DNA of 64,000 nt. It comes from Oscheius onirici. Lineage: Eukaryota > Nematoda > Chromadorea > Rhabditida > Rhabditidae. The translations under genes were made by a program, and so were the position numbers. Below the pieces are notes generated by a model, which did no database searches, was not told the DNA's origin, and was given only the letters and a program-made list of their open reading frames with translations. The DNA lies in the NCBI GenBank assembly GCA_932521025.1, contig OW051472.1:8246001-8310000 (forward strand). Direction: 5' to 3'. This document shows, piece by piece, positions 13,080 through 24,634 of this stretch. Each line of letters starts with the position of its first letter. The first letter of the stretch is position 1.

Positions 13080-13959
13080 ATGGGTTCTGAACAACAAATG
13101 TTCCGACCTCGAAATGACAGAGCGAGGGTTTTCGCAGGGAGAAGGAAAGGAGCGCCCTTTGCGGAAATCCCCAAACTTTTCGACCTCTGCATGCGAGTTC
13201 TGGGCAACAATATTAACGGTAAACTGACGTTTTCTCTTTGTAAAAACAATTTGCAGCGATTGAAAGCGTTGGAACATCAGTACCATTCTTCGTCATAGAA
13301 CCTGTTCTGGAAAAATGCTCGGTCAAACAGCTGGAAAGAATTGAATCCTACAATCCTGTAAGTTCTTTTTTGGGGCTGGACTTATACTAGATTTAGCATC
13401 TCGAAGAAGATTCGGACAAACTCTGGGAAAGGTTCTATAACAAAGCTCATCCGGGAGTCAAAAAGAGCAAACGGGAGAGCTACAAACAGGCATATTTCCG
13501 GAAGAACAGAGAAAGTGACGCCAAGTTCCTTGAGCTAAGTAAAAAGATTACGAAATCTAAGGATATACAGGGAGAGCACAGCCACAAAACGGTAGCCTAT
13601 CTTTCATTTTTCTCATAAATTGGAATTAAGGCTTTGATCGACGAGGCTTACGCTCCCCTGCACATTCGTAGGAAGCAGGCCAGACACGGTACAGCCATTG
13701 GAAATCGGATACTGCCATCGGCCTCTGAAATATCCAAAGCAAGAAAAGAGATCTTTGATAAAGGTAAGAGCTTAAAGTCTTTACTTTTCTATTGGAAACG
13801 ACAGGTTCGAGCCGGTCACTTTCTGCGATCCCATCGGCCGTCATTAATCGTTTCTCCACTGTTGGCTCTCATAAAAATACTTATCAACCAAAGCCAGCTG
13901 TGAAGAAGGCAGCTCTGATGGCGAAGACGTTGAAGATGTTCAACATCAAGCGTCGTTGA
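13080..13959 (+). CDS. Elongin A, short paralogue lacking the N-terminal domain
   Basis: About 240 aa, starting MGSEQQMFRPRNDRARVF directly after a strong acceptor (caacttttcag, one base before ATG), so probably trans-spliced to give a short protein. It contains the BC-box region (IPKLFDLCMRVLGNNIN, with the canonical cysteine) and the core that follows, and ends MAKTLKMFNIKRR. The TFIIS N-terminal (LW) domain and Ser/Pro linker of the full copy are absent and I find no upstream exons for them. If made, the protein could keep Elongin B/C binding while losing the N-terminal domain. It looks intact: no stops, and introns match the full copy in position. Confidence 0.85.
13286..13909 (+). repeat. 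Near-identical tract shared with 10127-10750
   Basis: Second member of the 624-bp direct repeat described at 10127-10750. It begins inside the exon coding VPFFVIEP and ends inside the last exon (KPAVKK). Codons just beyond the end differ strongly (ALMMKTMKMLNMKRR against ALMAKTLKMFNIKRR). Confidence 0.92.
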
Positions 13960-15046
13960 AGTCCCTTTCCTACATACAGTTTGTATTTACTAGAACATTC
14001 TATTCAACAAGTCTATTTGTCGTTATTTCCTCATCTGCAATCTTCTCACTTCTTTCCAGAACCGCTCTCTCACTTCAACTTATTTTACGCCGATTATTTT
14101 CAAAAATTCAATTAAATTGTGCTTGCGAGAATCTAGTTTAAGCGAAATGCATGGCGCAAAACTTTTTGCACGAAAAAACTCGAAAAGAATTAGTTGGTCA
14201 AAAGCAGATTACGAGACGATAGTAGTGGGTTGACCTCGAGATAAACGGGTGATAAATGAACAGTCGTCTCTTCCCCGAATTTGCTCTTTTGAAAATTTTC
14301 ATCCGATTCCTAGAACACTTGTCCGCGTGTAAATGTCTCTCTCGACGGGTTTCTTTTCGCGTAATAAATGTCAGTGAAATGGCAGTCGACGAACTTATGT
14401 CATGGCAGGGGAATATCTTTTGAAAGTTTATGACAAGAGAGAAAACTGGATAGAGAGAAAGTCCGAAGAAGAAGGAGGACAGAAACGGGTCGCAGCCGGT
14501 GTTTCGGCGTGCCAGTAAGTGCAACCAACCAACCCCTATTGATTGTGCACTTTTGAGAGAGGCCGCTTTTTCACCCACCCTCTACTCTTTTTTTCTCTGC
14601 CTCTGACTTTTCACACCATAATCGTCGGCATCTTTTGACTGGGGATGAAGCGATTTTGACATAGTGATGTAAAAGTTACGATAGAATGGTTTTTTTTACT
14701 CAAAGATAGTTTAAAAAATCCATGCTAGTTTGTTTACTCTGCACTTTGGACTCTCATTCCATCAGCAACTGAATCCAGATCTTCCTTCTACTTTGAATGA
14801 ACTGAATCCGGCCATCGAGCGAGAATAACATTCCCTCGAAATAGGCGCTTTTTGACAATAATTGGTCTCTCTCCCACAAGATTTTATGTGCTTGTTTACG
14901 TAAACATTGCACTTTTAAAGGACTGCTTCGCGGGCGGTCACCAGACAAATCAGTTTGCACTTGTGATCAGTTATTTTTTCCTGACGAAAACAGCCGAACA
15001 TTCTCCATCACAACGTATTTCAAAGCTCTCGTCGTTTCGAATCAAG
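13960..15046. other. Intergenic region between Elongin A copy 2 and daf-12 first exons
   Basis: About 1.1 kb with no convincing coding frame. The longest open frame (14198-14578, minus) lacks codon bias and any domain. It probably contains promoter sequence for the first candidate daf-12 exon. Confidence 0.4.
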
Positions 15047-15088
15047 ATGGCTCTAACCAGCCACCCTTACCGCAGTCTTCACGGCCAG
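15047..15088 (+). CDS. daf-12: Candidate daf-12 alternative first exon 1
   Basis: Codes MALTSHPYRSLHGQ, then a good donor (gtaagc), phase 0. That phase matches the shared body exon at 26291 and the internal exons at 20418 and 20719. Supported by an open frame from ATG to donor and by phase only. Confidence 0.4.
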
Positions 15089-15219
15089 GTAAGCGTGTTT
15101 TGATCGAGGCAATCTGACTGATTTTTTTGGCGTACATCTTGTTTGGATATTTGCTACCGGCGATAGAACATTCCATATAAGCTCTAATAGATGCCAGCCC
15201 ATTGTCAAAAGTACTTATT

Positions 15220-15357
15220 TTCGTATTAGCGTTTTCAGACTTGAAAACGACATTTTCGAGGTTTCCGATGTTGTAGAACAGATCTAGGGCTACAACTTTG
15301 TGGAACATTGGAAAGCTAGAAAATTCCGTCGTTGACCCGAAAAAAGCGCTTACGCAA
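15220..15357. repeat. Imperfect palindrome (MITE-like)
   Basis: The arms pair imperfectly: aacgacattttcgaggtttcc with ggaaagctagaaaattccgtcgtt, and tcgtattagcgttttc with gaaaaaagcgcttacgc. The arm sequence resembles the MITE copies at 42416 and 57536 and the half copy near 59480, so it is probably a degenerate member of the same superfamily. Confidence 0.5.
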
Positions 15358-16306
15358 TTGGGCCTTTTTGAAAAAGAGTGGGCTTCTATGCTATGAAATT
15401 TTACGGTACATAATTTTGCAAGTGCTGTACGGTCGGTTAGGTTTCATGCTAGTGTTTTTTTTCCGAAAGTGCACTTCAGTTATTTTTATGCGAAGCTATT
15501 CTGGGATGGCTAAATATGAGGGGACGGTAGTTGACTCGACCGGAAGCACCCTCGCATTTGAACTTTATTACTTTTTGGACTAACTTATTGGGAAGTCTCA
15601 TTTTCTAGCTGATAACGTTCAGATAAGCTAACTTATAAACTTTGCCTTCAAAAAGTTCTCATCTGGTTCAAAGTTTGCTCAACCTTTTGAACCTGCTCTT
15701 TTTTTGCATCGATATTTTCCAAAGATCTAAAAGTATCCGAACCAAATAGGCAGTTGTCCTTTTTCTTTGCTTCTGTTTTGTCTTTCTGTCGAAATGGCCT
15801 CTATCTGCACCAGCTGTCCTTCACAGCACTTAGCAAAAAAAGTTTGCACTTGATAACGCTAGTTGCCGAAAAGTGGCGGAAAGGTTCAAGACTTTTATCA
15901 GAAGATCATTAACTTGTGCTAGTTGACTAGGAGAAAGTCTTCTTTGACTGTCGGAGTTCAAATCAAGAGGACGGGTGGTTCGGGCTTGTGCAAACAGTGC
16001 CGCGTTCCTTTCCCAGCCCTTTTTCTCAGCAGAACAATCTTCTTTTCGTCTCTGCTATCTGAAGTCGTCCTGGTGACTGACAGTCTCTTTATCTTCTTGG
16101 TCCGCCTCTTCTGTGAGAGAGAGAGAGAGAGACTGTCCAACAATTCTCTGCTCCCGCCCCTGGTCCCGTCACACAATTCCAAGACAACTTTCGGGCCTGC
16201 CCATCTGCCCTTTCCCCAACAAAAACGGGGCGCACCTGGTCTCCGCCGCCGCGCCTCCCTGAGAAAAACGGCATCGACGCCTTCTGATCGCGCCATCGAT
16301 CCGACA

Positions 16307-16516
16307 ATGTTCCCCGGTTCACCGTCAAATGAGCCGTCAGCCTTCAGTCCGGCCATTCCTGGAGCTAAACGAGCTCTTCTAGCCGCTTCTCCGACCTACA
16401 GTTCGCCGATGCCGACTTCTCCAACAGACTACGGAACTCTTCTAGCCGCTTCTCCGATTCTCTTTAGCTACGATCCGACCCTTTTGATGACCGACGAATA
16501 TCAACGATTTATGCAG
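16307..16516 (+). CDS. daf-12: Candidate daf-12 alternative first exon 2 (70 codons)
   Basis: Longest of the candidate first exons. From ATG 16307 it codes 70 residues rich in Pro, Ser and Ala, with an internal repeat (ALLAASPTYSSPMPTSP and TLLAASPILFSYDP). It ends MTDEYQRFMQ followed by gtgggt, phase 0. The frame stays open upstream to 15923, so an earlier start is possible. Codon use is clearly coding. It would give the receptor a different N-terminal (A/B) domain. Assignment to daf-12 rests on strand, phase and the absence of any other plus-strand gene body before 26291. Confidence 0.55.
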
Positions 16517-17085
16517 GTGGGTTTTCGCGAACAAACAACTTTTATCTCGTCTTGTACTCTTTCATCCTGGAACTTGTCTTATCGCCTTGTCCTTTCGAAA
16601 TTGCACCAAAATCCAACACTTTTTTTTGTATTTCTCACTTATCCAGGTTCAGTTCAGTGTGTACTTTGAGACGGGGTGAAGGCGACAAAAAGAGTCACGC
16701 GGCATAGATTGGCTCAAATTGTGAATGATTGTGATGATTGGGAGATGGTTTTTTTTGAGAGAGCGGTCCAGTTTTGATGGTCAGGAGCAAAATATCAGCA
16801 ACTATTTTTTTGCAATTTACAAGTCAAACGTCATTGCATTTCTCAGCTTTTTTTTGAGTCAGCGTTCGCGGCCATCAATGGCTCCTTTTCACACGAAAGT
16901 GCACAATTCCGTCATATTTCGAAACTAGCCTTTTTGCCGAGAGAGAGAGGGAAAGTTGAGGAATCGCACCTCGTGCGCTTATAAGTAGTGTTTGTGTTGT
17001 CCTCAGGTCGATACGCGGCTATTACTTTCCCAGAGATGACTTCCACCAATTATCAGCCACGTGCACTGATTTTATACTGACCAGC

Positions 17086-17163
17086 ATGTCTGGCTTCTAC
17101 TCAGAAGAATTTGAAGATCTATTAGCTTTTTGCGACGACGACGCCTGCGAGGGATGCGCATCG
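17086..17163 (+). CDS. daf-12: Candidate daf-12 alternative first exon 3
   Basis: Codes an acidic 26-residue start, MSGFYSEEFEDLLAFCDDDA then CEGCAS, ending at gtaagc in phase 0. The acidic/aromatic composition resembles a transactivation segment. It could splice to 20418, 20719 or 26291. Confidence 0.5.
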
Positions 17164-18260
17164 GTAAGCCAAGTGTTTTGTAATGAGAGGATAAGAGCGT
17201 CTCTCCAGATGTCCCATTATCTTTCTTTCCCACCGAAAAATGTTCCCAGGTGCATGAATAGACCGATCCGATTCATCTCTTTCGAGCAGGATATCGCGTG
17301 ACAAGAGACAAAAGAGCTAGGAGCATTAAAAAACCGGACTGTCTGGGTTTAGAGAACTTTTTCATAAATTGATCGGGCTAATTCGATACGTTTATATTGT
17401 GTTGTTGCAAAACGAAAATGAGCAGATTCGTCGGTGTTCGAACAACAGAGGGTTTTGGATCGAGAGAAGAGATTAGAAAGTGTTGTGAGCACTGGATGAA
17501 CACCTTTCCTCATTCTTCTCAGAACTAGAGACGGTGTTCGACCAAAATAGGATATCCTTTCTTACTTATAGTTTACTAAAAGAAACATATCATTGAATAA
17601 AGTTTACGAAGTTTACTTTTAGTCAAGTTCACCAGCCGTCATAGACGGCTGTCGCCGCCCTGGGTCAAAAGTACAAAACAAATTCTGTCCAAGTTCTAGA
17701 TTCCCATCCAAATCGCCTATTCCTTTGACAAAGCCTAACTTCTCATGATTACCTCGTTCTTACTCCAATTTCAAAACTAATTATCTTATCTTGACAATTT
17801 CTGACTTCTCGCGTCGAATCTCGTGGCTATGGACAAACAAACATCCAAACAGAGTCTACCACAGACACCATTGCGCGTTTAGATCTGGGATAACTTTTGC
17901 CAGGTATTGATGGAAGGCAAATTATATATGACAAGCAGACAAGGGAGCATTTCAAAAACTGTCCAAACTGAAAAATGAAATTGAAGTAGGTGGTTTCTCT
18001 TATTCCAATATTTTCAGCAATTTTCGATTGGTATCCGTATACCAGCCTGTTTCTTTCCCAACGTTTTCACACCTCTCTAGAAGTAATTTCCACTGTTACA
18101 ACCTTTATCTTTCACTTGTTTCCCAGGGCTTTTTTTTAGTGTTACTGCGAAAGTGCTGGGTTTTCGACATAAAGAAGACTGTCATGTAAATGATTTCATA
18201 AGAAAACCAGACGACTTCGCCGCTTGCCTGCGTCGTAGTGTCCAGTTTTCTACCGGCTCT

Positions 18261-18320
18261 ATGCCTATTTCTCTAGCTTCTTACTTGGCGAAAGTCTGTA
18301 TAAAAACTCCAAGTTCAAAA
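18261..18320 (+). other. Weak candidate daf-12 first exon
   Basis: ATG-open frame of 20 codons (MPISLASYLAKVCIKTPSSK) reaching gtaact in phase 0. The donor is poor and codon bias unclear, so this may be chance. Confidence 0.2.
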
Positions 18321-18712
18321 GTAACTTGTTATATGTTGTTTTTCCAAGGTTGCAACTTATCTCTTTCTAGCTGCTCTGGCAGAGTGTACACTTCCTTCTG
18401 AACTGCTCCATTAGGCTTTTGAACGCCTTTTTCTCTTGAATCAACAGTTTTTGACCTGTCCATAATTTAATCCAAGCACTTCCTTCTGTTCAAAAATCAG
18501 TGTTCACACTCTCTATTCTTTTTTTTCTCCTCACTTATCCCATCCGCGCCAGCAGATAGCTTTACTTTTTCTCCTCAACTAATCTCTCCATTTAAATAGA
18601 CTCATTCGCAACATCCACCTTCTTCTTTTTTTCACAGCGCAATCTAACCCCGTCTGACTAATGATCTCGCGTTTCTAATAAGACGTCCATCCCCAACCCA
18701 AGAAATCGAAAA

Positions 18713-18733
18713 ATGGCTAGCTATTTTCTACAG
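18713..18733 (+). other. Weak candidate daf-12 first exon
   Basis: Seven codons (MASYFLQ) to gtacag, phase 0. Too short to judge. Listed because it follows the same pattern as its neighbours. Confidence 0.18.
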
Positions 18734-20417
18734 GTACAGCTTCTGAAGTCTACTGGCTGTGAGAGTCTCCCATGTCGTTCACGTTCCCATTTCATCTCCA
18801 GATCCCGCTCACAAACATGTTCAAGCATCTGTTTCTACGTCATTTTTGAGCTGTTCCAATCTGGCGAACACTTTTCCGAGAAACGTCCCTTCCTGTTCAG
18901 GAATGGCAAGAGATTGCTTGGAATTACTGCCCTCACTGTCCGCTTATTATGATATAATCAGGCTCAAAGATGTAGAAGTTTCCTTTAACCCTTTGGTCAG
19001 CCAATTATTTCTAGCTCTTTTTCTTCTGAAACCTCTTCACGTAGGCTATGTTTCGTGTTCTGTTTGACCAATTTCTGATCTTTTGGACTCTGCTTCCTCA
19101 TCCGTCACTCTGGCAGAGAGAGAGTGAGAGCAAACTGGAAACCAAATACTACTCATAAATCTTCCGAACGTCTACGTTTCCCTTCATTTTCGCCATGTTT
19201 TCCCAGAGTATCCTCGTGTCCTAGGATGTTCCTCGTCCCTCGGTGCCATTTTTGTTAGTTGTTTATCCCATGCGCTGTAACGGGGGGCTCGATCAGAGGT
19301 CGTCGTGCCGCTGCGAACGGCGGAACGCCAGTCAGCCAGGCACGGCCAGGCACCGCCTCCTCGTGCTGCTCCGCCTTTTACATATATCGCAACAGTGATT
19401 CCGCGACAAATCCAATGAAAAAGAGCATATATTTGAATGTTGGCAGATCAGAAAAGGGTACCGCTGAAACCCATATAGCTCCGATATATTTAGATTCGGT
19501 ACCGCAAAAGCTCAGAGTTCCGAGAGTAGATGCCGTAGCCACGCCTCTTTTTCTTCGGAACCAAGGATCGCGAAATTTCGCAGATCCTAGTAGTCGCTTC
19601 GGCACCTGACCATCCCTCTTCAGCTGATGAATGACCCTTGCGCTAGGCAGTAAATTCGGGAGAAAGGCTCGTTGTGGAACCCAATGTTTTCCCTTTTCCC
19701 CGGAACGATTGACCAGCACAGCCTCATTGGGTATGCATGTTCCGCTGCGATTCATTTAATCGCCGGTTTTCCTCACGTCGAATGACCGGAACGTTCTCTT
19801 GTTTGTCTTTTCTCTCCCCCTCAGGTCATCTCCCCCCTTCAGCACCTGTCTCTGGATGGCTCCAAAGAATCCAACTCCCTCTGTTTATTCTGCGGTTTGT
19901 GGCGCGGTCGCTTGCTCTTTTTCAGCGAGCGCGGCCGTTCCATTTTTTCCGCTCCCCGTTCGCGCAATTTCTCTCTCACGTCTGTCTCTCTTTCTCCCGC
20001 CGTTAGCGGTGAAACACAGAGGAAACCTTCAAAACTGGGTTACAGGTCTTTTCGGTAATCTGAAGGTCATTTACTACATAAATGAAATTCGAAAAGAGCT
20101 TCTTTTCTGGAACATTAGGCTGTCCTATCTTATCAGAGCGAACGAAAAGAGCCGTTGGAACGAGAACAGAGCGAGAGAGAGGAAATTCATCCCGGGGAGG
20201 TTGTAGCTCGCGCCGAAGCAGCTGTTTATTTTGCGTGTCGAAAGACGCCCGTTCCTCTTTTTGTTGGCTTTCTCCAGAGCTCTTTTTCTGCAGGCGGCTT
20301 TCGCGACTGAAAAAGACCACAGAAAACCCCCTTTTCCTCTCGTTTCTCCCACTCTTTTATTTTCACAAAACGGTACGAGAGATTTTTCTGTGCAGCCAGT
20401 AACGAATGTATTTTCAG

Positions 20418-20519
20418 CTGCTGGTCAGTCCAGCGTGGTCTGCTGCTCTGCAGCTGACCGAGACATCTCCAGTAATGCCGCCTACCAGTAGAGCAGATCA
20501 GATCACAGCCTCAACAAAG
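20418..20519 (+). CDS. daf-12: daf-12 upstream exon (internal, or first with ATG 20475)
   Basis: Bounded by a good acceptor (tgtattttcag) and the donor gttggt. Frame 0 is open throughout (LLVSPAWSAALQLTETSPV, then MPPTSRADQITASTK). It can work as an internal exon for the upstream first exons, or as a first exon with ATG at 20475. Followed in phase by the exon at 20719. Confidence 0.5.
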
Positions 20520-20718
20520 GTTGGTTAATTGAGTTTTGGGTAGGGAACACGAAGAAGAGATAGGTTATCGGAAATGCTGAAGTGTTCAGAACACTCGCAC
20601 TCGATAACCGATACCTTCCCAGTCCGTTCCCCCTCTTCTCAAGGACATGCTGCTTGTTGCCACTTCGGTCATTGTACGAAGCACTTCATCTTTACTCTTC
20701 CAATTTTTTCTCTTTCAG

Positions 20719-20796
20719 AAGACCATCCAGCACAAGAAGCACGCAAAGGCGAAGAGATGCCACACCCCACCGGCTTCCCTGAGTGACGATGAAGAT
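20719..20796 (+). CDS. daf-12: daf-12 basic/TPP exon
   Basis: Twenty-six codons with a basic run (KKHAKAKRCHTPP) and an acidic end (SLSDDED), between tctttcag and gtgagt, phase 0. Joined to the exon at 26291 it reads ...TPPASLSDDED-PQMSTPDDP. From memory, C. elegans DAF-12 has the same order (a basic segment, LTPP, an Asp run, then PQMSTPDDP). This is the best evidence that the 15-26 kb region belongs to daf-12, across an intron of about 5.5 kb. Confidence 0.75.
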
Positions 20797-21249
20797 GTGA
20801 GTTAGCCTTTTTTGGGTGGTGGAAATGGAGAAAGTAGGCGGATTCGGTACGAGAGAGTAAAGTGCACAAGGCCGTTCGCCACTCGCTCTTCACCAATTTC
20901 AGTTTCGCGTCTTTTGATTGCTTCAAAGGAGGCAGACCTCCTTCTATGAAAAATGACTGCGTGATAAGGTAAAAGGAATAGGAAAAAAAGAGGACATGTC
21001 CAGAGATTAAGAACATTGGACGACTTGAGGGAAGCTGATAAAAATCGGCATTATCTGGAATTGAAGAGGTGACTAGATTAGAGGAAAAGGGAAAGGAGGC
21101 TAATTGACTCGACCTTGAAGTAGGGAACAGTTCGAGTTGACTATGCGGCTCGCGGGTTCGTTCTTCCGTTCGTCCCCTCAAGGCCATTGTGTCCACCTTT
21201 CCTTCTATATAAAACTGAACTGCTGGCGTCCTGATCATCCCCCTTCATC

Positions 21250-21282
21250 ATGTCTTTGGACATACTTCTAAAAACTCTCCTG
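21250..21282 (+). other. Candidate daf-12 first exon, short
   Basis: MSLDILLKTLL followed by gtaggt, phase 0. The donor is good but the exon is short; the LxxLL-like leucine pattern (ILLKTLL) may be coincidence. Confidence 0.3.
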
Positions 21283-22314
21283 GTAGGTCCCTCAATCCCC
21301 TCATGTTTTGTCAGATTAGGCGGCATCTTTGAATAACAGAGATAGGGCTTGTTTACCGTTCCTCATTCTAGAAGTGTTCCCGCTGATTAATGCCAAAAGA
21401 TATCTGCAAGTATGCGTCTGGAAGCCAGTCAGTGGGAAAGTGCACAAAAACGTGGGAACGGCGCTCGGAGAAGCAAAAAAAACGGATGTCCTTTGGGCCG
21501 ACGGGGAACACCCTCGGGTTACAAGGTCAGCTGAGTGCAGATATTTCCTGGAGCTTTTTTAAGCTGCTAAAGGAATTCGCACATATTTTGGATCAGTAGG
21601 AAAAAAATTCCAAAACCTTTGTCAAATTTTTGACCTTGCAATGGCCAAAGTTGCCGTTCGAAGACTGCGCTTTTTGAGGAGGACGACCGGTTGTAGTCTG
21701 TCCCCCCTTTTGGTCTCTCAATCCCATTTCACTGACCTATCCATGCGATTTGTATTCTGATTCCCCGGCTCTTTTGTATCCATGCACTTGCTGCCCTTTC
21801 TTTCAATTACCACTAGTACTTTCGGAACTGGGGTAGTGCCTGGATCTATTTTGATGTGACAAAAAGGGAATATTGAGTCAGCTCAGCAGGGTTCCTGTGT
21901 TCGAGTTCGGTTGTAAAGAGAGGAGAGAGGACAGTTGGCCAACTTCATGGAGCATTCCATATAATTTGTGAAAGAGTCATTGTTTTCGTCTTTTCGAAAC
22001 GAACTAGTCGATATCTCCTCTAACTATTGGTTCCCTCTTTCTATTTATCCCGCTCTCCCATTATTCTCGTTTTTTGAGGATAAACTCTATTGTTGATCTC
22101 TCTGGCAGTAGAAAAACAAAAACAAGTCTCTCTCTCTCTCTCCTTATCAAACAGAAGACTCACCTTCTGGAGGTGTTCGAGCTCGATGATTGGCCGCCTG
22201 TCTCGTCTCTCTGCGTCTCCTTCGTTATTGCACTTTGGTAGGGCTGTCCCCGTCTGCGGTACACCTATTCCTCGAGAGTATTCTCGTCTTTATTAGTGGC
22301 TCTTCCTCGAGAGA

Positions 22315-22398
22315 ATGCCGTACGGTGTCTTCCAACCACCGCCACCTCCTCCGCCGGTAAACATGCTTTACCATGATGTCTACCACGGCACTATTTAC
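22315..22398 (+). CDS. daf-12: Candidate daf-12 alternative first exon, proline-rich
   Basis: Codes 28 residues: MPYGVFQPPPPPPPVNMLYH then DVYHGTIY, ending at gtgagt in phase 0. The seven-proline run uses mixed codons (cca, ccg, cct), which points to coding selection rather than a simple repeat. Upstream lies a (TC)n tract (22126-22142). Confidence 0.5.
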
Positions 22399-22950
22399 GT
22401 GAGTCTCACATTTCTTCAGAGCCTGCAAGATATTCGCCAAATGTAAACAATCTTCTTTTGTTTTCGAGCCCGGGACCAATATTTCGTACTCTCCTCTTCA
22501 TGAGTATTCGTAATAATTTCAAGCCAAAAATCTCCATGGCTATCGTGGAAGTTTTTTGGGCGACAAGTCGCACTCTTAGGCTGGACGGGAACAGGTTTTT
22601 TTGGACGGAGGAAGAGAATGATAATGTCGGTGTTCGGACAAGGAGAGAACACCCAGATTAGTCTTTCGACTAGGAAAGTCCAGGGATACACAGATGGTGA
22701 GATGGAGTGGAAGGCTAGGAAACAGTGTTGATAAGAGTTTAAATTCTTAGGGATTGAATGGTCCGTTCACAATTTTGAGCCGACCTTGAAAATATCAAGG
22801 CCGCTGAGTGATAAAAGGTATGTCCTAAATCTTCATGATAGGTCATAAGCTTTTGGCACAATCTTTATGAGGCGAGCAGACAAAAGGAAAGGTTAATGGC
22901 TTCGCATAAGTTACGTCTTCCGGAGATTCTTTTGGGGCTAGAAAGCCTTA

Positions 22951-23169
22951 AGTCTGTTCTGTGGGTGCTGAGAAAAGTTAGACCTTTAAAGGCGGCCCAA
23001 AAAAACGCAACAGTAACCCATAAATATTTCGCTTCGAGAACCGCAAACCCCTAAATCGGTTTGAAGTTCAAAGATTTTCTCAACGGTGAATTATCCTGAA
23101 AATCAGGGGTTTGTGGTTCTCGAAGCGAAATATTTATGGGTTACTGTTGCGTTTTTTTTTGAACAGACT
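22951..23169. mobile_element. MITE with AGTCTGTTC terminal inverted repeats, copy 2
   Basis: Nearly perfect hairpin: the left arm (aacgcaacagtaacccataa, tatttcgcttcgagaacc) is repeated inverted in the right arm up to gaacagact. The outer left end has extra, non-paired sequence (about 22960-23000). Flanked by TTA on both sides. Same family as 11120-11286. It lies in the long 5' part of daf-12. Confidence 0.8.
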
Positions 23170-24169
23170 TTAGAGGAATGTTAAGCGTATAAACGTTGAA
23201 TACTCAGAAAGCCCAATTGCCAGGGTTAAGCCATTCAAATTTTTGCTGCATTGGATCTTACAGCGAACATTTTAAAGGTCTATTTTATCTGAAAAACATA
23301 CTTTGAGAGAAAAAAGGTGGAGAACAAGTAGGAGACTCGAGTGTGTGTGTGCCTGGCGGAACTTCTTGTTGTTGTCGTAGCTCATGGCTCTCGCCTTCTC
23401 AGCGCTTGTTTGTCATCCGTGCCTCTGGCGGCGTGCCAAGCCGCAAAACATACTATACTACTTTGAAAATAAGAATCAAACACAGCTGTTTAGTCTCTTT
23501 CACTCATCGATTCACTAGACAGAGAAAGATAGACAGTAATGTTTACCCAGTTGTCTGATTGTGTCCAGATAGCTACCGTAATCCCATTATACAACAGGTG
23601 TCGAAGAAGTCCCTCTATTCCTTTTGCGAGTGTTGTCGTCGATGCCACTCGCACGTGTCGTGGTCGCCTTCTGCGCCTCCTCCTCCGCCCAGCTCCATAG
23701 TTGTTTTTCCCTTCCAGCCCTACTCGTTGTTGCCGTCGTGTCCTCTTGCACTGTTTTCGCCTCTCTCCTTCCATCCTTCTGCAACAAATAGTACTATAGT
23801 CTTTATGTCCTTCTATCCAAGTTGCGCAAGTTCTTTTGCACTGATTCTGTACTCACCTTTTTTCTTCTTTCTACTCTACCAGAATCCTTTGCTCTTTCTG
23901 AATCCACCGTCTGTTTTGGACTAGTCTCTTTGTTCGAGTTCTTTGTCTCAATTCCTGTTGGATTCAGTCCGTGAATTATTTAACGGCTGGCAGTGTGAAA
24001 AAGTGAACTAAAATGCCGAATTTAAAGGCCCAAATGAGCAATTACATTCGAGAAATTGCCATGAGATGCTGTGCAAATTATTTGTCTGGAGCCAAATTTT
24101 GGTCCCAAAATTTCGCATAACTGAAAATACGCAGAACCTACGTTTGTCAAGCGTTGAATAGGTTCAGGG

Positions 24170-24345
24170 GGCTGACTGACGATAAAAAAAATGTTCGATT
24201 TGAAAAAGGTAACTTTGCACAAATCTTATCCACCGTTTGAGTGATGTAGCCAAATTGGTACAACGTGTGAACATTGGATACTCACAATCAGTCAAGATTT
24301 GATCTTTATTAAATCAAACATTTTTACCGCGAGACAGTTCTGGTT
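24170..24345. mobile_element. Degenerate palindromic MITE related to the copy at 47468
   Basis: Shares atgttcgatttgaaaa, ttggatactca and gcgagacag in the same order as 47468-47653, with many differences. The two ends pair imperfectly. Confidence 0.55.
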
Positions 24346-24634
24346 CACGGAGGTCACAAAACTCTCCTTGTTCAGATTTTTCGATTTGCTAGCATTTTTA
24401 GTTTTCGGTACCACGGAACCGACAGTTCTAACCATAAGAATTTCCGTTTCAATCAACGAAGTGGCAAGTATTGGGTCTCACTCAAAAACATTCTCTTCAC
24501 CTGTGAATAGTAACAAAGATTTGTTTTGGATGAAAAAAAAGCAACTTCCTGGTTGCACTCTGTCCTCTCTTCCTTGGTCCCAGTTGTTTTTACTCTCGGC
24601 CTCTCCTAGCCCTGCCCGTTCCCTATTTGTTGCC

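Noticed and set aside
16115-16132. (GA)n and (CT)n microsatellites here and at 22126 and 28856
   Set aside because: Short simple repeats with no sign of function beyond possible promoter or UTR composition.
19378-19755. 125-codon minus-strand open frame (MNRSGTCIPNEAVLV ... LLRYM)
   Set aside because: The longest frame in the daf-12 5' region, with a hydrophobic end, but no domain, no splice or start context and a local GC-rich composition that lowers stop frequency. Kept only as a note.
20669-21238. 189-codon minus-strand open frame
   Set aside because: Overlaps the supported daf-12 exon at 20719 on the other strand; low codon bias and no recognisable domain.
23343-23924. Plus-strand open frames rich in Cys, Ser and Pro
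   Set aside because: Arise from pyrimidine-rich sequence; no donor in a usable position and no domain.
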